Shown here: piece after piece, positions 26,466-36,093 of the stretch | How the letters are laid out: each line of letters starts with the position of its first letter | Position numbering within the stretch: position 1 is the stretch's first letter | DNA from: an uncultured Erythrobacter sp. | GTDB taxonomy: Bacteria > Pseudomonadota > Alphaproteobacteria > Sphingomonadales > Sphingomonadaceae | NCBI GenBank assembly: GCA_947495695.1 | Contig: CANLZP010000002.1 | Coordinates: 124,001 to 188,000 of the forward strand | Direction of reading: 5' to 3' | DNA: 64,000 nt | Program-made: the position numbers and the translations under genes | The notes under the pieces: generated by a model | Databases searched by the model: none | Told to the model about the DNA's origin: nothing | The model's input: the letters and a program-made list of their open reading frames with translations, nothing else

Positions 26466-27863
26466 TCAGCCTATCTTAAGTTCTGGTCGGAACAGATTTG
26501 CGGGCAATTTGATGCCATGCGCTTCTGCATCGAGCAGGAATTTGGGACGAATGCCGGTGGCTTCGAAATGGCCGATAACCTTTTGGTTCTCGTCCACGCC
26601 TTCCTTCTTGAAGCGGAAGATTTCCTGCATTGTGATCGTGTCGCCTTCCATGCCGGTCAATTCGGACAGGCTGGTAACCTTGCGTCGACCATCGGACAGG
26701 CGAGACACCTGAAGCACAACGTTCAAAGCGGACGAAATCTGCGCCCGAGCAGCGCGCTGAGGCATATCGATGCCGCTCATCCCGATCATTTGTTCAACAC
26801 GGCTGAGCGAGTCACGTGGGTTGTTGGCGTGAACCGTGGTCATTGATCCATCATGGCCGGTGTTCATAGCTTGAAGCATGTCAAACGCTTCGCCAGCACG
26901 AACCTCACCCACAATGATGCGATCTGGCCGCATACGCAGAGCGTTCTTGACCAGGTCGCGTTGGCTCACCTCGCCGCGTCCCTCAATATTGGGCGGACGT
27001 GTTTCCAGGCGAGCGACGTGTACCTGCTGCAATTGTAGCTCGGCGGAATCTTCAATCGTTACGATCCGCTCCTGCTCGTCAATAAAGGAAGACAGAGCGT
27101 TTAGCATCGTCGTTTTGCCCGAGCCGGTACCGCCTGAAATCAGCACGTTGCGGCGTGATTTCACGATGGCCTGCAGGACTTCTGCCATTGCCTCAGGCAT
27201 GGATTCCAGATCGATCAATTTCTGGATGCTGATCGGAACCTTGGCAAATTTACGAATGGAAAGCAGAGAACCGTCCAAGGCAAGAGGCGAAACAATGGCG
27301 TTAACACGAGAACCGTCCGCGAGGCGTGCATCCACAAAGGGAGAGCTCTCGTCGATCCGGCGTCCCACGGCGCTGACAATCTTCTGAATGATCCGCATCA
27401 AATGCTTTTCATCCTGGAAGCGGGTAGGGACGCGTTGCAGCAAACCTTGCTTTTCAACGAACACAACATTGGCACCATTCACCAGAATGTCCGTGATCGA
27501 TTCATCTTTCAGAAGCGGTTCGAGCGGGCCAAGGCCCAACAACTCGTCCATCACTTCATCGAGCAGGTTCGCGCGTTCTTCGCGGTTCAGTGGTTGGTCA
27601 AAGGTGACCAGCAATTCCGGAATGACGCCGGAGATTTCAGATTTGATCTGCTCTTCCGGCAATTTGTCCAGCATCGACAGATTCATCTTGTCGAGCAGTG
27701 ACTGGTGGATTGCCATCCGGATTTGCAGCAGGCTTTCTTCCCGTTCGGAATTGGCCGGGTGCAAGTCCACTACCTCTGCAGTGTCAGGCGACGTTGTTTG
27801 AATTTCCGCATTTTCCAGCGGCTCTTCATTTTCGTCCAATTCGGGGCGCTTGATCTTCCACAT
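26466..27863 (-). CDS. cpaF: Tad pilus ATPase CpaF/TadA
   Basis: A 465-residue secretion ATPase. Walker A is GGTGSGKTTMLNAL, the Asp box is TIEDSAELQLQ, Walker B lies in RPDRIIVGEVRAGEAFDMLQA and the His box follows in NTGHDGSMTTVHANNPRDSL. The N-terminal domain contains LGPLEPLLKDESITDILVNG. It powers pilus assembly from the cytoplasmic face. Length is normal. Confidence 0.96.
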   Translation of the reverse strand: MWKIKRPELDENEEPLENAEIQTTSPDTAEVVDLHPANSEREESLLQIRMAIHQSLLDKMNLSMLDKLPEEQIKSEISGVIPELLVTFDQPLNREERANLLDEVMDELLGLGPLEPLLKDESITDILVNGANVVFVEKQGLLQRVPTRFQDEKHLMRIIQKIVSAVGRRIDESSPFVDARLADGSRVNAIVSPLALDGSLLSIRKFAKVPISIQKLIDLESMPEAMAEVLQAIVKSRRNVLISGGTGSGKTTMLNALSSFIDEQERIVTIEDSAELQLQQVHVARLETRPPNIEGRGEVSQRDLVKNALRMRPDRIIVGEVRAGEAFDMLQAMNTGHDGSMTTVHANNPRDSLSRVEQMIGMSGIDMPQRAARAQISSALNVVLQVSRLSDGRRKVTSLSELTGMEGDTITMQEIFRFKKEGVDENQKVIGHFEATGIRPKFLLDAEAHGIKLPANLFRPELKIG

Positions 27864-27864
27864 G

Positions 27865-29052
27865 CTATTCTACCTCGTCCAAACGGTCTGCAAGCAGATC
27901 CGCCAAATGTTTGATCTCTTTCGAGAACTTGGATCGTTTTTGAATTGCATCGACAAGCTCGCCCTGGTCTTGAGCGGTTCGAAGCAGGTTTGAGTCCTCG
28001 CAGACCAAGGCCAGCACAGGATGTTTGAGAGCCGTCTCGGCATCATCGGCGCCAATATTTGCAAACAGGCGCTTTTCGACACGGTTGAGAACGACTTGAA
28101 TCGACGAGCGGTCAATGCCCATCGAAGTCAGGAAATCCAGCTGGCGCTTTGCATGGCGCAAGCTGGGAATGGTGAGGGTGCCGACCATCAAGGTCAGATC
28201 GGCAGCAAATACAGTCGACAAGGACCAATTGGTGAAAGATGCAGGCAGATCCACGATCACCAGATCATAATGTTTGCGGGCAGTGGTCACCACTCGCATC
28301 AATTGGTCAAATTCGATCGATTCAATCGGGATGATATCAGACGGAGCGGCAATCACGTCGACCCGCTTGTTGCCTTCGCACACGACAGATTTCAGCAATT
28401 CGCCGTCCAGACGGCCCTCGGATTCGAGCAAGTCCGCCAGATTTCTGCGATGCCCGCAGCCCAGATAGGATGCGACATCACCCGACTGTACGTCCAGATC
28501 GATCACGCAAGCGCGATAGCCTTCGCCCATATCCGCCGCCATTTGTGATGCCAAATGAGTCGCAATGGTGGTCGAGCCTGCTCCGCCAATAGTTTTCAAA
28601 ACAGCCATGAACGGCGCCAATCGCAACTCGGCCTCGTCTGCTGTTTTAAGCGTGGCCGCTGCATCAACAATTGCCGTGACCAATTCGTCCATGGCAAAGG
28701 GCAGGGCAACAATATCGGTCACTCCGCGACGCAGCAATTGGCGCGAGGTCGCAATATCCACGTTTGAAAGGCCGGCAATGACAGGTGTGTCAGGCGCTTC
28801 ATTGCGCAATTGTTCAATGCGATCGAGCGAATTGCGCGAAGACGGATCAACTTCGATGACAACGATAGAGGCGCTCAAAATCTGACCCACGGGAAGTGGA
28901 GCATCAATCGGGCATTCCAATGCGGTGATCTGCTCGCCAATGGCATTCACGCCTTCCAGCATGCTTGCCTGCGCAACAATGTGCACACCTTGGGGTAATT
29001 CACCCGCGCTTGTCATCTGCGCCTCGTAAAGTTCTTCTACTCGTCCCATCAT
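27865..29052 (-). CDS. cpaE: Tad pilus localisation protein CpaE/TadZ
   Basis: A 395-residue protein with an atypical receiver-like N-terminal domain (to about residue 130) and a MinD/ParA-type ATPase domain. The P-loop reads GGAGSTTIATHLA, so the usual lysine of GK(T/S) is absent; such altered P-loops are common in TadZ. The switch DLPASFTNWS and the ENVMx-like later blocks are ParA-type. TadZ/CpaE places the pilus machine at the pole. Cotranscribed with cpaF (1 bp gap). Confidence 0.92.
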   Translation of the reverse strand: MMGRVEELYEAQMTSAGELPQGVHIVAQASMLEGVNAIGEQITALECPIDAPLPVGQILSASIVVIEVDPSSRNSLDRIEQLRNEAPDTPVIAGLSNVDIATSRQLLRRGVTDIVALPFAMDELVTAIVDAAATLKTADEAELRLAPFMAVLKTIGGAGSTTIATHLASQMAADMGEGYRACVIDLDVQSGDVASYLGCGHRRNLADLLESEGRLDGELLKSVVCEGNKRVDVIAAPSDIIPIESIEFDQLMRVVTTARKHYDLVIVDLPASFTNWSLSTVFAADLTLMVGTLTIPSLRHAKRQLDFLTSMGIDRSSIQVVLNRVEKRLFANIGADDAETALKHPVLALVCEDSNLLRTAQDQGELVDAIQKRSKFSKEIKHLADLLADRLDEVE

Positions 29053-29057
29053 ACATC

Positions 29058-29678
29058 TCAGTTCGAAATCAAACCGTCGGAATCTTCGGCGGTAATTGTA
29101 TAGGCAAAATCCGGAAGTGTGGTGTTAACACCCAAAGGTGAAAGAACCACTGACTGGTGGATCATGTTGACCAAACGCACTGTAATCAGTGGGGAAATAT
29201 CCGCACCATTGGGGTTTCCAGCGAAGCCAAGTCCTGATCCCCGGTATTCGACAACAATGTTACTGTCTTGAATCGCCGGTAAGATCTCCTTCATCCTCGT
29301 GCTCAACCGTGTGAAGGCTGCGCTGTCGAACGTCGTCCCAGGGCACGGACCAATCGTGCAAGTACAACTCGCACTGGTGCAGGTTAGCAGGCCCAGGGCG
29401 CCTGCGGGGATGCGTTCACCTTGAATGACTTGTACACCACCAACGATGACATTGGTGTAAGTGGTCGTCAAAATCTCTTCAGCCAGTGGATTGGTAACGG
29501 CTGCCCAACGAGCCCCAGTTTGTGTCGCCTTCTCGGCCTGATTGACGCGATAGGCGTACAATCCAACATCGATTGTACCCAGCACGAAAATCAGCAACAG
29601 CGGCACAACCAGTGCAAATTCTGCAGCCAGTCCGTCTTCGTCATGGGCAAATTGATTGATAAAGTTCTTCATCATCAC
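29058..29678 (-). CDS. TadE-family pseudopilin (second copy)
   Basis: A 206-residue protein with the TadE-like N-terminus FAHDEDGLAAEFALVVPLLL followed by one transmembrane helix, then an extracytoplasmic domain with a cysteine-rich loop (LTCTSASCTCTIGPCPG). The start overlaps the preceding gene (ATGA). Likely TadF or TadE equivalent, processed by CpaA. Confidence 0.88.
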   Translation of the reverse strand: MMMKNFINQFAHDEDGLAAEFALVVPLLLIFVLGTIDVGLYAYRVNQAEKATQTGARWAAVTNPLAEEILTTTYTNVIVGGVQVIQGERIPAGALGLLTCTSASCTCTIGPCPGTTFDSAAFTRLSTRMKEILPAIQDSNIVVEYRGSGLGFAGNPNGADISPLITVRLVNMIHQSVVLSPLGVNTTLPDFAYTITAEDSDGLISN

Positions 29679-30184
29679 AGCCCCATTACCGCGGCATTCT
29701 GCGTACCGTTCAGCACATAATTATCGTTGATGATGCCTAGGCCGTTGAACAAGGAATCATAACCGATCGTAGCCGAAACCTGCAGCACTGCTGCGGGTTC
29801 TGACGACGCATAGATGCCGTCGGATGCTTCAGCTGAAGACGGGCAGTCTACCGTAACCGTGAAGTTAACCTCTGTATTGTCCCATCCAGACCTGCGTTCG
29901 CTATTGCCAGTCAATGCACCGGTTAGGGAAAGTGTTCTCACATTGTCCTGAACGGCCTGAGACACTGTGCCACTACCACCACGGCAATTTACTTCATCAA
30001 AAGGTTGGCGTGCCCCGTAGCGAGCGCCGTCGCGCACGGCCTTGACCAGTTGCTGCTGCGAATAGAAATAATGCCCAGACTCCACCGCAGTAAAGAACAA
30101 TAGCACGGCAAAAGGCGCGACAAGAGCCATCTCTGCAGCAGCTGCGCCTTTTTGGCAGTTCAAGAAGCGACGGATCGTCATCAT
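29675..30184 (-). CDS. tadE: TadE-family pseudopilin
   Basis: A 169-residue protein with the TadE motif CQKGAAAAEMALVAPFAVLL and one transmembrane helix. The ectodomain has two cysteines (VNCRGG and VDCPSS). It overlaps both neighbours by 4 nt, showing tight coupling in the Tad operon. Confidence 0.9.
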   Translation of the reverse strand: MMTIRRFLNCQKGAAAAEMALVAPFAVLLFFTAVESGHYFYSQQQLVKAVRDGARYGARQPFDEVNCRGGSGTVSQAVQDNVRTLSLTGALTGNSERRSGWDNTEVNFTVTVDCPSSAEASDGIYASSEPAAVLQVSATIGYDSLFNGLGIINDNYVLNGTQNAAVMGL

Positions 30185-31887
30185 TTCACCAAATAGGGCA
30201 AGTCATTGCGCACTAGGGCAGGCGCGTTGCCATTCCCTGTGATCTCGGTTGACCGCACGATTTCGACGTAGATTTCGTCTTGCTTAGAGTGCTTGCCGCC
30301 TTGCCCGCGCGGGATTGATGGCTGCACGAGGAACACATCGATAAACCGTCGGACCGGTACATCGGTAGAGTTGCCACTCACGCCGTGGCGATTACAATTG
30401 ATGACAGCGACCGACATCAATCGACGCTCGAATGCGGCAGAGCCGGATCCATTGCTGGTCGCCGGGCCGCAGACGGCCGCATTGCGTGTGGTCAAATCGT
30501 TGCCTGATGCGCCAGCCGGCGTGTCAGCCAAAATTACAACGCCATCGACCGTGCTACCAGCATTGGCCTCTTCCCACTTATAGACTTCATAGCGGGTCAG
30601 CTGGGTAATTGGACGATCGGGCGTGCCATTGCCGTCTGAATCGGTCAGCGCGCCGTCCAACTCGCGCTCCCAATCAGCAGTACTCCAAGACGTACCAGCC
30701 AAACCATTTCCGGTGTCAACAGATCGCACATAATGCGTACGGAAATACGCGTCCCGATCCCAAACGCCGTCACCAAACGAATCTGTACGGCAATTGCCTG
30801 GGTCGCCATCTTGCACGGCGTGGCAAATGTCACGCGGGTGTCCCATCGAATCGATCGTGCCAGTGAAGGCAGCTGATGCCGTCCGAGGGTGATAGGCGTT
30901 GGTGGGCTCTTTCCAGCCGGTGTTATGCATGCCACAGGAATTTCCTGCCGCAGGCGTCGCATTAACCGACCGCATCGCGTCTTTGCGGACATTGAATGCT
31001 GGTGAACAAGTTCCGCCCGATACGCAGCTTTGTGAATCATAAATGTCAAACCGCGTATTCAAGGCGCGCGGTCCGCTGGCTACGTTGCCAGTTTGCGTAT
31101 CAACATCAATGGGCTCGAGAGCATCAGACCCTGTAACCGACACACAATTGCCCGGAGGGCCGTTCCAGCCCAGGGCCTGTCGGACACCGACAGCTCCGTT
31201 CGGCCCGGAGTCGAGATAGCCATAATTCCCTGGTGACCAAGAGCTTCCGCCGCCGGGCTTAGCCAGCAAGCCCTGTCCAATGCGGTTAGTGAGATCAAGA
31301 TCGGGTGGAGTTGCAGTTGATGTGTTTTCATCTGGATTACAGATCATCAGGGGAGGGACGCGGCACAGCGCCGAACCCAGTCCAGCTACTGCCGATGCAT
31401 TAATTGATGGAGCAATGGCGCCAACAATGGGCGTAAGCGCATAATTGGCGGCCCGATCTTCTACCGTAACGCTGACAAAGCCTGCGTCACCGTCTCGTGT
31501 ACCCACATCTGCGATGGTAAAGCTGTTGGTGCCAGCTTCTGCATCTCCCCGTGAGGCGTAAAATTTGATGGTTGCAACCGGCACGTCGATGGTCACTGTC
31601 GTACCATCGCTGGCCAAAACGGTTCGGTTTGTCAGGAACGCATTGCTACCACGAATAGCGTTGATAGCCCGTTGCATATCGCCGGTTTGGCCATCCAATT
31701 GGGTGGCCCCTGCCAATGCTGCCTGATCGGCTGCATTTTGCAATTCGGTGTCCATGCCGGCCACGCGAGCATAATCAAAGCCCAGGCCAGCCACAGCAAT
31801 CAAAGGTATGAGAGCAAGCGCATAGGTGGCAGCAACAGCCCCCTGCTGGTTTTTCAAAAACCCCTTATACGATTTGCTTCTCAACAT
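30181..31887 (-). CDS. tadG: TadG-like pilus assembly protein
   Basis: A 568-residue protein. The N-terminus (LKNQQGAVAATYALALIPLIAVAGLGFDYARV) is the TadE/TadG anchor, followed by TELQNAADQAALAGA. The large ectodomain has at least ten cysteines and no von Willebrand factor A MIDAS motif that I can find, unlike many TadG proteins. It is upstream of tadE and downstream of the short cpaD. Confidence 0.87.
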   Translation of the reverse strand: MLRSKSYKGFLKNQQGAVAATYALALIPLIAVAGLGFDYARVAGMDTELQNAADQAALAGATQLDGQTGDMQRAINAIRGSNAFLTNRTVLASDGTTVTIDVPVATIKFYASRGDAEAGTNSFTIADVGTRDGDAGFVSVTVEDRAANYALTPIVGAIAPSINASAVAGLGSALCRVPPLMICNPDENTSTATPPDLDLTNRIGQGLLAKPGGGSSWSPGNYGYLDSGPNGAVGVRQALGWNGPPGNCVSVTGSDALEPIDVDTQTGNVASGPRALNTRFDIYDSQSCVSGGTCSPAFNVRKDAMRSVNATPAAGNSCGMHNTGWKEPTNAYHPRTASAAFTGTIDSMGHPRDICHAVQDGDPGNCRTDSFGDGVWDRDAYFRTHYVRSVDTGNGLAGTSWSTADWERELDGALTDSDGNGTPDRPITQLTRYEVYKWEEANAGSTVDGVVILADTPAGASGNDLTTRNAAVCGPATSNGSGSAAFERRLMSVAVINCNRHGVSGNSTDVPVRRFIDVFLVQPSIPRGQGGKHSKQDEIYVEIVRSTEITGNGNAPALVRNDLPYLVK

Positions 31888-31912
31888 GGTTCATTTCCCA
31901 GTACTTTGGCGC

Positions 31913-32233
31913 CTAATTGCCGCCGGTGTTCAAGCCACCGCCGCCACTTCCGCCGCCGCCATTTGCGCTTTGCGTATTGACACGCTCAGGCTGCTTCACA
32001 GCATCGTTGCGATAGCGATCAATGGCTTGAGCAGCATGTTCGGCGCTGGTGGGCGGGATCGGATTGTCATATTGCGGGTCCGGATTGATAACCATCGCCG
32101 CAAATGTGGCGCGATTGGCTTCACCAAAGCCCGGATCCTGATAGCCGATGAACTCCTTGTCAGCGACTGATGTGCAGGCCGTGGCCGCACAGCTGAGGGC
32201 CAGGATAGACAGCGTCTTGCGCTTAATAGTCAT
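31913..32233 (-). CDS. cpaD: Very short CpaD-like pilus lipoprotein
   Basis: A 106-residue lipoprotein (lipobox ATAC, Cys near residue 20). The mature part, FGEANRATFAAMVINPDP, then PPTSAEHAAQAIDRYRND, matches the C-terminal segment of CpaD (Cys-to-Ala-rich AAMVADP-type block then a DAYR-type block). The N-terminal CpaD domain of about 100 residues is missing. The end is Gly-rich (GGGGSGGGG). It overlaps cpaC by 11 nt and occupies the cpaD position. Confidence 0.75.
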   Translation of the reverse strand: MTIKRKTLSILALSCAATACTSVADKEFIGYQDPGFGEANRATFAAMVINPDPQYDNPIPPTSAEHAAQAIDRYRNDAVKQPERVNTQSANGGGGSGGGGLNTGGN

Positions 32234-33671
32234 AATCATTCTCCTCAGCCTTCGTCGCTGCTTCATCGCTGGACGTTGGAACCGAACCGTTCGGCGCCAA
32301 TTCCTTAGGGCGGTACATTACGCCGTTTAGCAATACGTCAACTTGCGTAGGATCTTCCACCCGATCGGTAGGCAGGCGAACCTGTCCAGGTTTGATCGGT
32401 TGAACCAGTCGCGGTGTAACGATGATCAACAATTCGGTTTCACCCTTCTGGAAACTGGAAGAGCGGAACAATGAACCAATAATCGGGAGCGAACCCAACA
32501 ATGGCACCTGATTAACCGTTGTTTCGAAATCCTGCTGGATCAGACCTGCAATGGCGAATGTTTCACCGTCACGCAGTTCGATCGTGGTGCTGGCCCGGCG
32601 CGTTTGCAGACCGGGAATGTTCAAGCCGCCAACTGTAATCGACGCCGTCGGGTCAATCGAGCTGACCTCAGGCTCAACCAGCAGGTTGATCGTATTGTCC
32701 GACAACACTGTCGGCGTGAAGCCCAAGCTTACACCAAACGGTTTGAATTCAACCGACAAAGCGTTCGAACCATTGGTAGTGCTGCCCTGTCCCGAGCCTG
32801 ATTGGGCCACCGGAATGGGGAACTCACCGCCCGCTAGGAACGATGCCCGCTCGCCAGAAAGCGCAATCAAGGTTGGCTCAGCCAGTGTTTTGGCCAAACC
32901 CTTGGCTTCCAGAGTGCTCAGCACAGCTTCGATATCGAGCCCAGCCACATCACCAAAGAAGCGGCGGAAGATACCAAAGGAGCCGGTGACTGCATCGAGG
33001 CCCAATTCACCAATACCCGTAGTAGCGTTAGGGGTCAGGCTGGCCCCATTACCAATAGCACCACTAAAGCGGCCACCATTGGAACTAAAGAACGAGCTGA
33101 CGCCCAAATCCTTGCCTACCTGCCGAGACACTTCGGCAAAGCGCACTTCCAAAAGGACTTGCTGACTTCCGCCCAGCGACATCAGATTGACGACATTGTC
33201 GCCTGCATAGGCGCGGGCCAATTGCATTGCGCGATCTGCGGCGCCAGCGCTGCTGACCGTACCGCTTAGAACAATCGACTCGTTCGAGATGCGCGCATCA
33301 ATCTCTTCGTCAGGCATCAACGATGCCACTTGATCACGCAGACCAATAACATCGGGTCCAACGGCCACATCCATCACAGCAAGAACGCGATTGTTGCGAT
33401 CGTATAATGTCAGGCTGGTGGTTCCCAACGCCTTGCCCAAGACATACACCGAGCGATCGGATATCGGGAAAATGTCCGCGATATCCTCATTGCCGATCAT
33501 GGCGCGAGCGATGGGGCGATCTGCTGTGATCACCTGGCTTTTGTTGACAGGCACTTCAACTGCGCCTGCATGAATGGATGCTTCACCGTCCTGAGCTGCT
33601 GCTGGAACCACCGCAATCGGTGCAATTCCAAGAGCGAGAACCGCAGTAAGCGTTTTCAATCCGCTTCGCAT
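32223..33671 (-). CDS. cpaC: Tad secretin CpaC/RcpA
   Basis: A 482-residue outer-membrane secretin. It has a signal peptide (residues 1-27, ending VVPAAAQ), a BON-like/pilus-secretin N-terminal domain (SQVITADRPIARAMIGNEDIA), and the secretin domain with EVRFAEVSRQVGKDLG, AEPTLIALSGERASFLAGGE and VPLLGSLPIIGSLFRS. I chose ATG at 33671 with GGGGGGCGG upstream; the longer frame adds a region without signal-peptide character. Confidence 0.94.
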   Translation of the reverse strand: MRSGLKTLTAVLALGIAPIAVVPAAAQDGEASIHAGAVEVPVNKSQVITADRPIARAMIGNEDIADIFPISDRSVYVLGKALGTTSLTLYDRNNRVLAVMDVAVGPDVIGLRDQVASLMPDEEIDARISNESIVLSGTVSSAGAADRAMQLARAYAGDNVVNLMSLGGSQQVLLEVRFAEVSRQVGKDLGVSSFFSSNGGRFSGAIGNGASLTPNATTGIGELGLDAVTGSFGIFRRFFGDVAGLDIEAVLSTLEAKGLAKTLAEPTLIALSGERASFLAGGEFPIPVAQSGSGQGSTTNGSNALSVEFKPFGVSLGFTPTVLSDNTINLLVEPEVSSIDPTASITVGGLNIPGLQTRRASTTIELRDGETFAIAGLIQQDFETTVNQVPLLGSLPIIGSLFRSSSFQKGETELLIIVTPRLVQPIKPGQVRLPTDRVEDPTQVDVLLNGVMYRPKELAPNGSVPTSSDEAATKAEENDYDY

Positions 33672-33675
33672 GATA

Positions 33676-34563
33676 TTACCGCCCCCCATTGCGTTTAACT
33701 TGATAGGTTGTCGGTTCGGTTCCCCGAATGATCGACATTGTCGGACCACTTGGCCGTCTTGGTGCAAGACCAGCCCCAGCGTTCGCTGCCGGTGCAGGCT
33801 GTGCGTTAGTATTCGTTTCAGGAATGAAATAGCCGCTTGCGCCTAGATCACTCTTTGTAATGACACGGGTCGAACCAACATCCTGATTTTCTACATTTCG
33901 CAGAACCAGGCTGAGTGCGCCGATCTGACGGGCCAGCGTCAGCTTTTGTGCACCAACCAGATCGGTCTGCACGGTCGCTGTTTGACCTACTTGAGGGTCG
34001 GTCGCATTTTCACTCGCCACTTGGTCGATCGCCAGCACCATTACGTTTTCGAGGACAACATTGGTCATCCGATCGTCGGCATCGGCACCGTCACCGGGAA
34101 TTTGGCGCGTCAGCAAGACGTCTACGACGTCGCCGACACGGATAAAGCCCGCAACGCCGGTCACCTGGTTCACAGGGATCGAAACGGCGCGAAGCTCTTC
34201 AGGCAAGAGTGCCGAAAGGGTGGCTCTGCCACCTTCACCGCTAACCTTGCTGGAAAGAATGGGTTCGCCAATGGCGATTGGGCGCAACGCAACGCGGCCG
34301 CCCCGGGTAGCTTCCTCGATGGAAACAAAGGCACCTTGCGGTACCGAGCTGGCCGGCCAATTGGCCAACCGCATATTTGTTGTTGTCAGGGGAGCACCAA
34401 ACTGAAACTCCTGCGTGGCAACGACAATGCGTTCCAAGCGGTTTTCTTCAGCCTGCCGCTGCTGTTCTTCCTGGAAACCCGTAAAATACGAATTCGCCAG
34501 AAACACCGCGATCAAACCGATAAAGACGGCCAATCCGATGATAAGGAGGTTACGTCCCCCCAT
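33676..34563 (-). CDS. cpaB: Tad pilus assembly protein CpaB/RcpC
   Basis: A 295-residue protein with an N-terminal transmembrane helix (LLIIGLAVFIGLIAVFLA), an SAF/beta-clip domain (GAPLTTTNMRLANWP, RVALRPIAIGEPIL) and the RcpC motif LRAVSIPVNQVTGVAGFIRVGDVVDVLLT. It may help secretin assembly in the periplasm. GGGGG precedes the ATG by about 6 nt. Confidence 0.94.
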   Translation of the reverse strand: MGGRNLLIIGLAVFIGLIAVFLANSYFTGFQEEQQRQAEENRLERIVVATQEFQFGAPLTTTNMRLANWPASSVPQGAFVSIEEATRGGRVALRPIAIGEPILSSKVSGEGGRATLSALLPEELRAVSIPVNQVTGVAGFIRVGDVVDVLLTRQIPGDGADADDRMTNVVLENVMVLAIDQVASENATDPQVGQTATVQTDLVGAQKLTLARQIGALSLVLRNVENQDVGSTRVITKSDLGASGYFIPETNTNAQPAPAANAGAGLAPRRPSGPTMSIIRGTEPTTYQVKRNGGR

Positions 34564-34634
34564 AATCTTTCCCCCTAATAAGTGCTCCAACCCAGCGCAG
34601 AGCACCCCTAATATAGCGCATAGAATCAAAATGA

Positions 34635-34659
34635 CCTGCGGAGGTCAACCCCCCGCAGG
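34635..34659 (-). terminator. Hairpin between flp pilin and cpaB
   Basis: CCTGCGG pairs with CCGCAGG (7 bp, 11-nt loop), 12 nt after the pilin stop on the minus strand, followed by TCATTTTGATTC. It probably lowers read-through, giving more pilin than machine, or stabilises the pilin mRNA. Confidence 0.55.
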
Positions 34660-34670
34660 CCATGAGATAC

Positions 34671-34865
34671 TTATGAGCAGCCAGATACGTCGCCAGCTGA
34701 ACAAGTTTCGACTTCTTGAGTAGCCGAGTTGATCGAAGTGCTGATTGCACCGCCGAGCTGGAAAGCAGCAAGCGCAATGCCAGCACCAACAACAGCAAGG
34801 ATCAGAGCGTATTCAGCAGCCGAAGCACCGGATTCGTCGCGAAGAAAAGTTTTTGCAAAAGTCAT
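34671..34865 (-). CDS. flp: Flp/Fap type IVb pilin
   Basis: A 64-residue pilin. The short leader ends at DESG, then ASAAEYALILAVVGAGIALAAF gives the G-x4-x-EY processing motif and the hydrophobic helix. CpaA should cut after the Gly. The mature tail ends with two cysteines (ETCSAGDVSGCS), which could form a disulfide. It is the first gene of the cluster. I chose ATG at 34865; the frame extends to 34910 without need. Confidence 0.94.
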   Translation of the reverse strand: MTFAKTFLRDESGASAAEYALILAVVGAGIALAAFQLGGAISTSINSATQEVETCSAGDVSGCS

Positions 34866-36093
34866 GTCAATTACCCCAATTAAAATCGGCTTATCAAAAT
34901 CGAAAGCCATTCATTTATGTCCAAAAAAGTCCGGCTTCTATTTCCGGATCCTTTTGCCCCGAGAGGGGGTAAACATTTGAACCAGCGCGACCCCGTTATT
35001 TTTTCATTCCGGCTTCGCGCCGGTTGTCACGTTTGATTCCCCTCGGAACTGACTAAAGATTGTCGCTTTAACTCTTTCGGGTCAACGCAAAAGCCTATCC
35101 TAAAAATTAAGTCCGAATTTCAATGAGTTAATCCAAAAATAAAGTAAGAAAAATGGTTAACTCACTGGATTGCCTTGGCGTTTACCATCTTTGGTGCCTT
35201 GCGGGATTGTACGAAAGCGCCATTTTTCGAATTAACGCAAGCCTTGTCGCAGAAGGAATCGCCCTAGAATCAATAAGATTCGTCTGATTCGTGCTGCAAC
35301 TCTTGGGTGCTGCGAGTCGCATTCCTGCTCAGAAAGTGACGCTGATAAAGGTGCATGGGTCGGTCTATCGGCCACTATACAGGCCAGCACCAAGGTTGGT
35401 CTGGCATGACCTATTATACCGGCGTTTGACTATCACCGTTTAGGTTGCTGGGATCCGCTATGATCAAGGGCCAGTTGGTCGGCATATATATAGGTTGTAT
35501 CTTGGGCTGATATATTTGGCCTCAAATATGGTGCGGCGTTCGCAATCGCTCTTCAAGTCGAGCTTGATCAACGTCAACCAGTGCAACCGATTGACATGAT
35601 AATGAATGCGAGTCGGCAAAACTTTTGGGGACATGCCTAATTGTAGGTGCCCTGAACATCATGAGAGGAGGTGCAGCGATTCGGCCAATCCAGGATTTAT
35701 TTCGGTCAGAAGAGTAGCCAGCACATGGTTGATGGTCTGCTTGGACCGAGAAACTAACCTGGCCTTACATATTCGGTCGTTTGAATGTCCCGCAGTGGGA
35801 CGCTTTGAAACGGAAGGTCAGAAAAGTGACTGTTTTTCAGTGTTTCGCCAGACAAAATGGAACTTCCAGATGGTTATCGGGCTTGCAACCAAAGCGATTC
35901 ACTGTTCTTCTCTAGCTAACGATTCGTCCCCGATATGATTCGTTTCATCGAACTTTGGGGTCAGAAATAACGGGACGCAAATTCAGAAACGGATGTTCTT
36001 TTGGACATCGGGCAAGCGCGCTCGTGTAACCACACTTCCGTCTCTGGCTTTGCATTTGGGATCAATTTTGATCCCATTCTAAAGGACGGAAAA
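34866..36093. other. 1.2-kb intergenic region between Tad cluster and adhesin
   Basis: Divergent promoter region of both surface-attachment loci. It is AT-richer than its surroundings around 35,040-35,260 and contains several TTAA-type motifs. No ORF here looks real; the plus-strand frame 35606-35938 lacks a recognisable product. No riboswitch or tRNA was recognised. A long 5' leader for the adhesin is possible. Confidence 0.5.
35127..35142 (-). promoter_or_regulatory. Possible CtrA-like box upstream of flp
   Basis: On the minus strand TTAT-TTTTGGA-TTAAC fits the TTAA-N7-TTAAC CtrA consensus with one mismatch, 262 nt upstream of the pilin start. CtrA controls pilA in Caulobacter. Short motif in AT-rich DNA, so chance is possible. 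Confidence 0.3.

Noticed and set aside
35606..35938. 110-codon plus-strand ORF upstream of the adhesin
   Set aside because: No recognisable product, no good ribosome binding site, composition of intergenic DNA.
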